IMG/VR virus record: IMGVR_UViG_3300035180_000978
Coordinates: 1 to 64,000 of that record
DNA: 64,000 nucleotides
Origin: a virus
Reading direction: 5' to 3' (one strand)
Position numbers and translations under genes: made by a program. Numbering within the stretch: the first letter of the stretch is position 1; every line of letters starts with the position of its first letter. The notes under the pieces are model-generated. The model saw only the letters and a list, made by a program, of their open reading frames with translations, ran no database searches and had not been told where the DNA came from. Below, piece by piece: positions 24,377-32,034 of the stretch.

Positions 24377-24661
24377 TTACCTCACGTCGGGGTTCGCTCT
24401 ATGCGAACCGTCGTCGTTCACCCACCACTTCGACTCGTCTTTCGTTCCGTCGTTTTTCTCGAAGACAGGCTCCGGATCGAGTCCGTTCCTGAACCTCTCG
24501 AACACGTTCTCCAGCTTCAGGTATGAGACGTCGTAGGTCGTCCACGACCAGTTGCACGTCCCACAGATCATGTGGGCATGCGTGTGTGGCGTAGCGCATC
24601 CGAGTGCTTTGTGGCCGTGGTTCGCGAGACAGCGTGGACAGACGACCTGGTCAGCTTTCAT
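24377..24661 (-). CDS. Small zinc-finger protein
   Basis: The gene encodes 94 residues with start coupled by ATGA to DUF1643. VVCPRCLANHGH and MICGTCNWSWTTY form a CxxC-CxxC zinc ribbon in the first 40 residues. The rest is polar. It may bind nucleic acid or a protein partner; no family is assigned. Confidence 0.65.
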   Translation of the reverse strand: MKADQVVCPRCLANHGHKALGCATPHTHAHMICGTCNWSWTTYDVSYLKLENVFERFRNGLDPEPVFEKNDGTKDESKWWVNDDGSHRANPDVR

Positions 24662-25131
24662 AGAAAGTCGACAGGTACCGCACTTCCAGCGAGATACAAG
24701 GGATGTCCGGGCTGTCCATCCTTCGTTCGATGGAGAGCCTGTACCTGGTACCCGTCATCACGAAGCATGCGCAGCACGTTGTGACCTCGGCCTTTGAGGG
24801 CGCCGTGAGCACCCCAGGCACAGATGATCTTCTGCGCGTTGCCCGCGGCCTGGAGGATGTGACGATCGTTTTCAGGTCCGACCGGGTCCTTGGCGTCGTA
24901 GAGAGCCTTCGGGTCCGTAGACCTCCAGGCGAAGATGTTCACGACCTCGGCCGATCCATAGCCCCACTTTTGGGCGTACATGATGCACTTTCGAACCGTA
25001 GGGTCGTTCTTCTTGAAGTCTGCCGTGCTCGGATTGAGCATGACGAACAGGACTCGACCCTTCGTCTTCGACCAGACACGCCACAATCGGTACCGATAGT
25101 GCTCGGACTCCGAGAAGACCGCTCCGTTCAT
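24658..25131 (-). CDS. DUF1643 family protein
   Basis: The protein has 157 residues from ATG 25131, coupled by ATGA. The features FVMLNPSTAD, NDPTVRKCIMYAQKWGYG, VVNIFAWRSTDP, DPVGPEND, CAWGAHG and GQPGHPLYL match DUF1643, which is common in phages and bacteria and has no proven function. The conserved Asn, Asp and His residues suggest an enzyme active site. Its position next to the radical SAM gene hints at a joint pathway, but this is only context. Confidence 0.85.
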   Translation of the reverse strand: MNGAVFSESEHYRYRLWRVWSKTKGRVLFVMLNPSTADFKKNDPTVRKCIMYAQKWGYGSAEVVNIFAWRSTDPKALYDAKDPVGPENDRHILQAAGNAQKIICAWGAHGALKGRGHNVLRMLRDDGYQVQALHRTKDGQPGHPLYLAGSAVPVDFL

Positions 25132-25247
25132 TGAGAGCGGAAGCTCCGTTGGGTATGCAGCGCTGCTCTCGCGTACCCAAACTCCTCGCGAGTCATGATG
25201 TCGATCGACTCTTGCGAGTCCAGGTTCAACGACGTCTGCTTCTCCAT
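25128..25247 (-). CDS. 39-residue peptide between radical SAM and DUF1643
   Basis: ATG 25247 lies three bases after the radical SAM stop, and its stop overlaps the DUF1643 start by four bases (ATGA). The sequence begins MEKQTSLNLDSQESIDIMTR and ends in a basic QRSFRSQ. The exact packing supports translation. A short gene directly after a radical SAM enzyme could be a modified peptide substrate, but it contains no cysteine and the link is speculative. Confidence 0.5.
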   Translation of the reverse strand: MEKQTSLNLDSQESIDIMTREEFGYARAALHTQRSFRSQ

Positions 25248-25249
25248 CT

Positions 25250-26353
25250 TCAACCCATGAAGCGGTGATGCAGGTTCGGACGCTTCATCTCCACATACGT
25301 TCGATTCAGATCGTCGCTGTTGCAAGAGGAGCAGTGTTGGCTCATGTCCTGAAGGGCGTTCTCCAGGCGCTTGATGACGTCCTTGCGCTTCGGCCCGCTC
25401 CATAGGCGCTCGAGCGGCACGTCAGGCCTGAGCTGACCGAAGCTGTAGTCCTGGTTGTACCGCTTGTTACAGCACGTGTAGACGTCGCCCGTCGCTCCTA
25501 CCGTGATCTTGCCTCGGTGAGCAAAACACTTCTTGGTGGGCACATACTTCGAGGTGGGCCAGTCGATCGCTGCGTAGACTCGCGAACCACCCTCCACTTC
25601 GGAGACCCTCTTCAACGCCTGCGAGTGCGCGAAGTTCATGTCGTCTCGAAGGTAGTACCCACCATACTTCTTGTCGCTGTGCATGGGTCGATACGACACG
25701 TAGTCGACACCCGTATGCTCCCCAAGTGCCAAGGCGTGGTGCATGCCCTGGAACGTGTTCTCGTCGATGAGGTAGCCAAGTCCGATCACCGGAAGCTTTT
25801 CGTACGGTGACCGCGACGAGGTCTTCGCGTCTCGACGTCGAACGAGCTCCTTGATGGACTCGACGATCTTGTTGAACTGCCCCTTCACGCCGTGACTCGT
25901 CTCGTGAGTCTCCGGGGACACCGCATCGAGACTGATGCGCACGTAGCGTGCGCAGTCGAGGAGCGTGTTTGCAATCTCCTCTTTGTGAAGCATGCCGCCG
26001 TTCGTGATGAGCCCGACGTGCATCCCGCTGCCGTGAGCATGGCGCATGGCCGCCACGAAAGCGGGAGCGATGGTTGGCTCGCCTCCGCCTTCGAAGTTCA
26101 CGCTCATCACGCCAAGCTTGCGAAGCTGCGTCAAGATCCGAAAGGCGTCCTCCTCGGACATGATCGGGCCAGAAACCTCGTTGCGATCGTCGACGCAGAA
26201 GTGGCACTTGTGCTGGCAAGCATCCGAAAGCGTGAAGTCGCAGCTCAATGGGGACACGTTGTCCATGAGCAGGCTCTCTCGGAGGTCGTGCGCGTACAGA
26301 ACGGTGCGACGTCCTTCGAAGATCTGCTCGATGTCACTGCGACTCGGTCTCAT
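25250..26353 (-). CDS. Radical SAM enzyme with SPASM/twitch-like C-terminus
   Basis: The protein has 367 residues from ATG 26353, coupled by ATGA to the LexA-like gene. The 4Fe-4S site is CQHKCHFC (C46, C50, C53), followed by FEGGGEPT, the SAM-binding GGE-type motif. The C-terminal third holds more cysteines (KCFAHRG, YTCCNKRYN, HCSSCNSDD), as in SPASM or twitch domains with an auxiliary cluster. Such enzymes act in peptide, sugar or nucleotide modification. The surrounding glycosyltransferase, WbqC-like proteins and aminotransferase favour a sugar-type or base-hypermodification substrate. The substrate cannot be read. Confidence 0.85.
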   Translation of the reverse strand: MRPSRSDIEQIFEGRRTVLYAHDLRESLLMDNVSPLSCDFTLSDACQHKCHFCVDDRNEVSGPIMSEEDAFRILTQLRKLGVMSVNFEGGGEPTIAPAFVAAMRHAHGSGMHVGLITNGGMLHKEEIANTLLDCARYVRISLDAVSPETHETSHGVKGQFNKIVESIKELVRRRDAKTSSRSPYEKLPVIGLGYLIDENTFQGMHHALALGEHTGVDYVSYRPMHSDKKYGGYYLRDDMNFAHSQALKRVSEVEGGSRVYAAIDWPTSKYVPTKKCFAHRGKITVGATGDVYTCCNKRYNQDYSFGQLRPDVPLERLWSGPKRKDVIKRLENALQDMSQHCSSCNSDDLNRTYVEMKRPNLHHRFMG

Positions 26354-26619
26354 GATGCAATTCTTCCCAGCTCTGGATACTCGGACGTTGCCTTCTTCGA
26401 GGGTCGAATCCCTCGTGGCTGAAACTTCGTCTGATCCAGGTAACCCTTGTTGACGAGCGCGTCGATACGATTCGCTACGGCCCGCGCATTCGGAAGCCTC
26501 ATGACCTCGGCGAGCTCATGATGCGTGGGCGCATGCCCCATCGTCTTGATGTACTGATCAATCGCTTTCAACGTCTCGTACTGCGTACTGGTCAGCTTTC
26601 TCTCCCCGAGCTTATACAT
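26350..26619 (-). CDS. LexA-like DNA-binding protein without protease domain
   Basis: The protein has 89 residues from ATG 26619 behind AGGAGG. LTSTQYETLKAIDQYIKTMG, APTHHELAEVMRL, ANRIDALVNKGYL and RGIRPS follow the winged helix-turn-helix of LexA closely. The autoproteolytic C-terminal domain is absent. It may bind a LexA-box-like site, as a repressor for its own operon or to interfere with the host SOS system. Its position first in the radical SAM unit supports autoregulation. Confidence 0.8.
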   Translation of the reverse strand: MYKLGERKLTSTQYETLKAIDQYIKTMGHAPTHHELAEVMRLPNARAVANRIDALVNKGYLDQTKFQPRGIRPSKKATSEYPELGRIAS

Positions 26620-28192
26620 CGAGATCCTCCTCTTCGTCGGCAGCAGCTTCAGCGGCGTGGGCAATCTTTCCTGCTTTGGCAGCAGCGATCTGATCTGCGT
26701 AGGCGTGGCTCGGAACGATGACGTTGTCCCCGCGCACGAACCTGACCTTGGGTCCGTCGCACGCATCCGTCCAACCGTACGACTCCAACATCATCCGAAT
26801 GTCGTAGAGCGTAGGCACGCCCAGTCTCGGTCCTCCGAGCTTGGTGAAGACGCCGACGTCTGTGCCCTTCATCCGCGCCTTGAGCACCTGGAGCAGCTGC
26901 GGCATCGAGAAGCTCTCGCCCAGTGAATCTGCTGCGTCACAGACCTCAAGGCGGAACGGGTACCGGAACTTGCCACCTTTCGAGAAGCGCAGGGGCTTCT
27001 TCGTGTAGTCAACGAATCGCTCGTCGATCCTCTGGTTGAACGCATCAAAGATCGCTTTAGAGGATTCTTTCGAGTCGTAAGCCTTCGCGACATAGTCCAT
27101 GAACGGTCGGGCCATCTCGTAGGCCCGCTCGTAGTTATCCATGACCCATGAGATCATCGTGTACGCCTCGACGCGATCGCCAGGCTCGTAGACGAACGGA
27201 TACTCCTTCGGGATCCAGTCCCATACCCACTGAGCATTTGGCAGGACTCCGATGAGGCCGAGCGTGAGTTGCTCAACGATATGCATCGCGAACGACTCGA
27301 CTTTCGACGCGGACAAGAAGACGTGGCACCTGGCAGCTTCTTGAACGTACTCGTCGCGAGGGCATCCGAACTTCATCGTCTTGAGCATCGACATGTCCTT
27401 GTCCGGGATCTGCTGAGTGCCCTTGATCTGATCGGTCCCCGTCGTCGAGCACACGTAGATGTCACGGCCGCTGGCGTAGAGCGTACGGAAGACATCCATG
27501 ATGAACTTGATGCCTTTGTCTTCGTTGAATCGCATGCCGCAGAAGAGCGAGACCTTCTCGTGCTTGTTGCCTTGTTCCTCGTCTCTAACCTTCTGGTACG
27601 AGGCGATGTCGATCGCGACCGGCACCCGGTGGATGCGCTGGTTGAACTTGTCGATGTACGCGGGCCTGAAGAAGTCAGTGACCAGCTCTCGGTAGCCATT
27701 CTCCTCGAACGTCGACGTGGCAAGCGGGTACCCGTGCAGGTACGAGTATGCGTTCGCCACCCGGTGCTCCCATGTTCGATTTACCCAGCCGCCGATGGTG
27801 ATCGGATCAGTGATGAACACTGGCAAACTGTGACGCGACCGATAGTCACTGATCACCTGCCCCATGTACCAGCTTGGTCGAACCATCTCCGTGTAGAGCA
27901 TGTCGACGATGTACTTGCCGCCACGACGACAAAAGGCTTCTGCGAGAGGCTCAGCCGGAACGCCGATCATCTCGTTCATCCAGAAGTCCTTGTTCATCGG
28001 CACCGTGATCGTGAACTGGTTCGGCTCATCAGGCCACGGGTCCTGGGCCCACTCTGGCAGGATCATGTAGAAGAAGAACTTCCGATCCATCTCTCTCGAT
28101 GAGCGAATCAGATCCATCATGAACTGATAGGAAGAATCGCTCCGAGCGCGAGAAAGTCCGAGCTGCGGCACAAGGAGAACGCGTCGTTGCAT
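26612..28192 (-). CDS. GT-B glycosyltransferase with extra C-terminal domain
   Basis: The protein has 526 residues from ATG 28192 behind AAGGAAG. The C-terminal Rossmann half of a GT-B fold is clear: FCGMRFNEDKGIKFIMDVF near residue 217 and VFLSASKVESFAMHIVEQLTLGLIG near 290, the EX7E-type nucleotide-sugar site. About 100 further residues after 415 form an additional domain (YDIRMMLESYGWTDACDG), followed by an Ala/Glu tail. It likely transfers a sugar to DNA or a surface molecule. The two WbqC-like genes beside it and the aminotransferase suggest a shared pathway. Confidence 0.8.
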   Translation of the reverse strand: MQRRVLLVPQLGLSRARSDSSYQFMMDLIRSSREMDRKFFFYMILPEWAQDPWPDEPNQFTITVPMNKDFWMNEMIGVPAEPLAEAFCRRGGKYIVDMLYTEMVRPSWYMGQVISDYRSRHSLPVFITDPITIGGWVNRTWEHRVANAYSYLHGYPLATSTFEENGYRELVTDFFRPAYIDKFNQRIHRVPVAIDIASYQKVRDEEQGNKHEKVSLFCGMRFNEDKGIKFIMDVFRTLYASGRDIYVCSTTGTDQIKGTQQIPDKDMSMLKTMKFGCPRDEYVQEAARCHVFLSASKVESFAMHIVEQLTLGLIGVLPNAQWVWDWIPKEYPFVYEPGDRVEAYTMISWVMDNYERAYEMARPFMDYVAKAYDSKESSKAIFDAFNQRIDERFVDYTKKPLRFSKGGKFRYPFRLEVCDAADSLGESFSMPQLLQVLKARMKGTDVGVFTKLGGPRLGVPTLYDIRMMLESYGWTDACDGPKVRFVRGDNVIVPSHAYADQIAAAKAGKIAHAAEAAADEEEDLDV

Positions 28193-28935
28193 CAGGTGAC
28201 TTCCTTGTTGTCGAGCGTTCCGCGATTCAGGATGTCCAGCATTCCTGTCAGACCATACCTTGCCCAGGTCTCCAGAAACGTCCGGTCGCCAAGACCAACT
28301 GGAAAGTCGTTCGTGTAAAACTGCTGCTCCAGGATCTTGATCCCCTCAGCGGCGAAGGTCACCTCGTCAAGGTAGTCACGGCTGGGCGAGCCGCGACTGC
28401 CTGTGTAGTACGCGGTACCCCCAACAAGCTTCACGACGCTCAGGATCCGATTCGATGGACCGGACGTCTTTACGGACGGAATCCTCGACTCCAGGAACCG
28501 GGCTGGCCCCTGGAATCCAGGCAGCTCGCACAGCAAGATCGTCAGATACGTCATGCATGCTTCCGTCCATTCGGCGAACGACAGCGAGTGTGGAGCCATG
28601 TCTAGCGTTTTGGCAACGAACTCGCTCACCTCCTGACCGTACTTCATCTTGCCGAGGGTGACTCGAACGTGCTCCTTGATCGTTCGCATGTGGCCGATGT
28701 CCAGATAAACCTTAGCCTGGTTGCATGCGACCCGCTTGCCGCCCGTAATCGGAATCGAGATTCGATGCGGCTCGTTGTTGTGCACGAAGCTGAAGCGAGC
28801 CATACCACCAGGACGATCAACTTGCGCGTCGTCCATGCAGACGTATCGCTCTACTCGAAGCCACCGATGAATTCGGTGCAACTTCGGGTAGACCTGGGGC
28901 TGCTGCACCATGACAAGACCGTGAACGCGTTCCAT
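28192..28935 (-). CDS. WbqC-like family protein 1
   Basis: The protein has 247 residues from ATG 28935 behind GAGGGG. The start LVMVQQPQVYPKLHRIHRWL, the MDDAQVDRPGGMARF segment and ISIPITGGKR follow the WbqC family, found in O-antigen and other glycan gene clusters. LGGTAYY-type TAYYTGSRG and YLDEVTFAAEGIKI also match. WbqC function is not firmly established. The paralogue at 30180 shows that the phage kept two diverged copies. Confidence 0.75.
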   Translation of the reverse strand: MERVHGLVMVQQPQVYPKLHRIHRWLRVERYVCMDDAQVDRPGGMARFSFVHNNEPHRISIPITGGKRVACNQAKVYLDIGHMRTIKEHVRVTLGKMKYGQEVSEFVAKTLDMAPHSLSFAEWTEACMTYLTILLCELPGFQGPARFLESRIPSVKTSGPSNRILSVVKLVGGTAYYTGSRGSPSRDYLDEVTFAAEGIKILEQQFYTNDFPVGLGDRTFLETWARYGLTGMLDILNRGTLDNKEVT

Positions 28936-28938
28936 TCT

Positions 28939-30099
28939 TTACCCCTCACAAGCCTTCTGCATGGACAGCGTGTACTCCCAGAACTCCTTCGACCACTTCA
29001 CGTCCTCCCACCTGGCGTTGACGTAGTTGTCGCCGAACTGGACGTACGCAGCATACCTCCAAGAGACGCCCATAAATTGACCTGACCAGCGCATGTCGAG
29101 CTTGTCTGGCATAGGTTTCATCGGACCAATTTTGTCGAAGTACTTCTCCAGGCGACGTTGCCCCTGAATCAGATGCTTGTCGTAAACGTAGTCTGGGAAC
29201 TTCTTCAGAAGCGCACCGTCATCGTACTCGTAGGCCCCTTCTGGATCGTGGATGAACTCGTTCATGGTCTTGTCCCATGCGCCGGTGAGCATCTCGATCA
29301 TGGTGAGACGATTCTCCCAATTGTCGCGCCCCGTCCACCCCGGGTACTTCTCCATGAAGAACTTGAGATTCTTCATGTCTTCGAACCGATGCTCAACCTC
29401 TTCACACAGGACATGTTCGAAAGCCAAGGTCGTCTCGTCTTCTTCCTTGCATTCGATGGCCGCGAAGAGCTTGAAGATCAATGGCATGTCGTCACGCTTC
29501 AGAGCGGCGCGCGTTTCTTCGATCAGCTCCTCGCCGGGCTTGAAGTCGTAGTTGCTCTCGTTGAGGTCCCAGAACGCCTTCAGCTGCTCCTTGAACGGAC
29601 GGCAGACGTTCTTGTGTTCCCACTTCTTCCTCGAGCTGGCGATCGCTCCGACCATGTCTCGGTACGAGTGCTCGCCTGGACGAAGGGCCATCCAGTACAG
29701 GTTCCAGTTCCTCGTCTCCTCGCCCACGATCTGACGAACGTACCGCTTTACGTAGTAGTCGGAGTGCCTTGACAGGATGTCCGCCCAGTACAGGGAGGCT
29801 TGAACATCTCCGCGTCGAATCTCCTTGTGCATCGCACTGACGGCTTCGTGCCGCGTCTTGGCACACTTGTTCAGATGGACGTCGCGGGCCTTCCTTAGGT
29901 GGAAGCACCCCTCCCCGACTGGAGCCGAGCAGGAGCACACTCCTTCGAATAGGTCGACCTTGTACTTCCCGGCCGACGTCTGCGCTTCTACCTCTACGTA
30001 CCTGATGGTCGGATGAGTGCGCTTTTCTTCTTTCGCCTTCTTTGGCTCAGGTGGCTTTTCGCCCAGCGCTTCGAAGAAACCAGTCTGCTTCTCGTTCAT
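28939..30099 (-). CDS. SWIM zinc finger joined to RarA C-terminal-like domain
   Basis: The protein has 386 residues from ATG 30099. Residues 45-70 contain VDLFEGVCSCSAPVGEGCFHLRKA, a SWIM-type C-x-C-(x)n-C-x-H finger. Residues 84-140 (EAVSAMHKEIRRGDVQASLYWADIL, then VRQIVGEETRNWN) closely resemble the C-terminal domain of the RarA/MgsA replication-associated ATPase. The AAA+ ATPase core itself is missing. A role in replication-fork or recombination control is suggested. It interrupts the two WbqC-like genes and may belong to the ParB/replication functions. Confidence 0.65.
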   Translation of the reverse strand: MNEKQTGFFEALGEKPPEPKKAKEEKRTHPTIRYVEVEAQTSAGKYKVDLFEGVCSCSAPVGEGCFHLRKARDVHLNKCAKTRHEAVSAMHKEIRRGDVQASLYWADILSRHSDYYVKRYVRQIVGEETRNWNLYWMALRPGEHSYRDMVGAIASSRKKWEHKNVCRPFKEQLKAFWDLNESNYDFKPGEELIEETRAALKRDDMPLIFKLFAAIECKEEDETTLAFEHVLCEEVEHRFEDMKNLKFFMEKYPGWTGRDNWENRLTMIEMLTGAWDKTMNEFIHDPEGAYEYDDGALLKKFPDYVYDKHLIQGQRRLEKYFDKIGPMKPMPDKLDMRWSGQFMGVSWRYAAYVQFGDNYVNARWEDVKWSKEFWEYTLSMQKACEG

Positions 30100-30142
30100 G
30101 TCGATGACCTTGCTCTCCGTTGGGAGTGGGAAGTGGGAGTAG

Positions 30143-30173
30143 TGATTCTATCAAGAGGGTGCCGTAGGTCTTG
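30143..30173 (-). promoter_or_regulatory. Shared promoter-like element, copy 2
   Basis: Read on the minus strand this is CCTACGGCACCCTCTT then GATAGAATCA, followed by a pyrimidine tract, upstream of the SWIM/RarA-like gene. It matches the element at 11812-11842 in about 26 of 31 positions. Confidence 0.5.
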
Positions 30174-30179
30174 AGGAAG

Positions 30180-30920
30180 TTACGGCGCAAAGTGCAGCAC
30201 CCTGTCCGTTGCTTTGTCGCGTGGACCTGCAATCAAGGCAGCCTGTAGTCCTTGGCGGCCTTCTTTCGCGAGCACATGGACCCAAGATAGGTTTCCATCC
30301 GGCGGTGGAACGAAGTCTTGAGCGTGAGTCTTGATTCCGCGAGCTCGGAGGCGATCCTCGTCCAGATACGGCCTGTCTTCTGGCCTTCCGCAGTAGTACC
30401 CGGTTCCGTAGACCGTCTGCACAAGACCTGCGATGCGGTCAGTACCATCTTCGCCGACGACAGGCATTCGTAGGCTGCTTTCCTTGAAGACTGTCGGCGG
30501 GTTTTCGAGACCCATGGCTCCAAAGGCAAACCGAAGGCACATGGTCCCGAACGATGCGAAACTGGCCCCTCTCCATTCGGTCAGACAAAGAGCCAGCTGT
30601 CGTCTCGTGCTTTGGTAGTGCGTCGCTCGTGAGTACAAGTGATCGAACATTCCGAGATGCTTGTCGACCCATCCGTCATCAACGCCGATTTTCGCCTCAA
30701 GACAGGAGACCCTGTTTCCGCCGCTTACCGGCACCTTCATGGAAATGGGCGAACGATCCGGATCTTCGTCGCGTCTGCCTAGCAGGTAGGTGGCCATCCC
30801 CACCTTTCGGTTGATCTGGGCCAGATCCATGACCACGTGAACGTTGGATCTGATGATGCGACTGAGCAGATGAATCGAATGGAAGACTTGGGGCTGATGG
30901 ACGCTGACGAGGATGCCCAT
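30180..30920 (-). CDS. WbqC-like family protein 2
   Basis: The protein has 246 residues from ATG 30920, preferred to an upstream ATG because GGAG lies five bases before it. ILVSVHQPQVFHSIHLLSRI, MDLAQINRKVG, VPVSGGNRV and YGTGYYCGRPED-x-YLDEDRLRARGIK follow the same pattern as the WbqC-like protein at 28192. It is a diverged paralogue with similar length. The HQPQ motif here is closer to the family consensus. It probably acts with the glycosyltransferase. Confidence 0.75.
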   Translation of the reverse strand: MGILVSVHQPQVFHSIHLLSRIIRSNVHVVMDLAQINRKVGMATYLLGRRDEDPDRSPISMKVPVSGGNRVSCLEAKIGVDDGWVDKHLGMFDHLYSRATHYQSTRRQLALCLTEWRGASFASFGTMCLRFAFGAMGLENPPTVFKESSLRMPVVGEDGTDRIAGLVQTVYGTGYYCGRPEDRPYLDEDRLRARGIKTHAQDFVPPPDGNLSWVHVLAKEGRQGLQAALIAGPRDKATDRVLHFAP

Positions 30921-31019
30921 GGTGGCTCCGTGCATGATGGCTACCGAAGCCTCCCGTGGCCTCGTTTTGGCTCCTGAGGGTGGGGTGGTAGGGAGCCTTG
31001 ATGGGCCCCCTACGTAACC

Positions 31020-32000
31020 TCAGCGAACCATGAGGGCGCGCTGTTCGAGCAAGTACGCCGTGAACCGCTTCAGCAGGTTCCTGGCGCTCTGGGCGCTGAG
31101 CTGCTCGTCGAGGCCCTTGCCCTTGGTGTCCTCGTCGATGAAGCCAGCCACCCACTCCTTCGTCTTCTCTTCCAGGCGCTCGGCGACCGGACGTGCGGTG
31201 GTCTGGGCGCCGGCCTTGTCGCGTTTGCGGCGGCGCGTGATGCGCTTGACCGTGGACGTCTTCGCCTTCGGCTCCGTCTTCTTCTTGGACACACGCTGCT
31301 TGCGCTGCTTGTCCTCGGAATCGGCATTCGCCTCACCCTTCGCCTCTCCCTTCTCTTCCTCGTCGGAGGTCTCCCCCGACTCTGCACGAACGACGCCCGG
31401 GAGGTCGAGCATCTTGGCCTTCCGCTCGTCGCGATCCTTGCGCGCCTCCGCCTCCTCAGCGACAGCTTCCTGGAGTGCATTGGCCTGCTCCTCCTTCGGC
31501 AAACCGCACAACGCGCGAGCTCCGCTGAACTCGATGTCGCCACGACGGACGGCTTCCTGAACCTCAGGGGCAGCCTTCGTCAGCGTGAGACGCTGCTTCA
31601 CAAAGCCCTTCGTCTTCGAGATCTTCTCGGCGAGCTGGTCTAACGTGAGGCTCTGGGTCTCCATGACTCCCTTGAACGCATTCGCGAGGTCCATGTCGTT
31701 CATGTCCTCGCGCTGGAGGTTCTCGATGAGCTGGATGACCGGCGTGTTCGCGACCGGCTCCTTGGTGACCGTGACGGGGACCTTCTTCAGTCCGGCCATC
31801 TTGGCAGCTTCAAGGCGCCGGCGTCCGATCTCCAGGATGTACCCAGAGTCCTTGCCGCTCTTCGAGCGAACGACCAGGGGCTCCAGGATGCCGTATTCCT
31901 TCACGCTGGCGGACAGCTCTTCGAGAGCAGACTGCTCCCAAACCGTCCGGACCTGGGGCTTCGTCTCGATCTTGTCGATGCTCACATACGTTGTCGCCAT
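31020..32000 (-). CDS. parB: ParB DNA-binding protein
   Basis: The protein has 326 residues from ATG 32000. Residues 1-90 are the ParB N-terminal (CTP-binding) domain: VSIDKIETKPQVRT, YGILEPLVVR, and EIGRRRLEAAKMAGL (GRRR in place of GERR). NLQREDMNDMDLANAF is the conserved ENIQREDL region. LTLDQLAEKISKTKGFVKQRLTL is the helix-turn-helix, followed by EFSGARAL. The C-terminal 170 residues are highly charged and replace the usual dimerisation domain. ParB clamps load at palindromic parS sites. The dispersed motif-B palindrome is a candidate site. No ParA is in the window. Confidence 0.85.
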   Translation of the reverse strand: MATTYVSIDKIETKPQVRTVWEQSALEELSASVKEYGILEPLVVRSKSGKDSGYILEIGRRRLEAAKMAGLKKVPVTVTKEPVANTPVIQLIENLQREDMNDMDLANAFKGVMETQSLTLDQLAEKISKTKGFVKQRLTLTKAAPEVQEAVRRGDIEFSGARALCGLPKEEQANALQEAVAEEAEARKDRDERKAKMLDLPGVVRAESGETSDEEEKGEAKGEANADSEDKQRKQRVSKKKTEPKAKTSTVKRITRRRKRDKAGAQTTARPVAERLEEKTKEWVAGFIDEDTKGKGLDEQLSAQSARNLLKRFTAYLLEQRALMVR

Positions 32001-32034
32001 GACCTGTCTCTTTCTTGTTTGAATGCCGGAGCGT

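Noticed and set aside
30960-31019. Intrinsic terminator after parB
   Set aside because: GGCTCC/GGAGCC and GTAGGG/CCCTAC stems are weak, have long loops and compete with each other, and no T-run follows.
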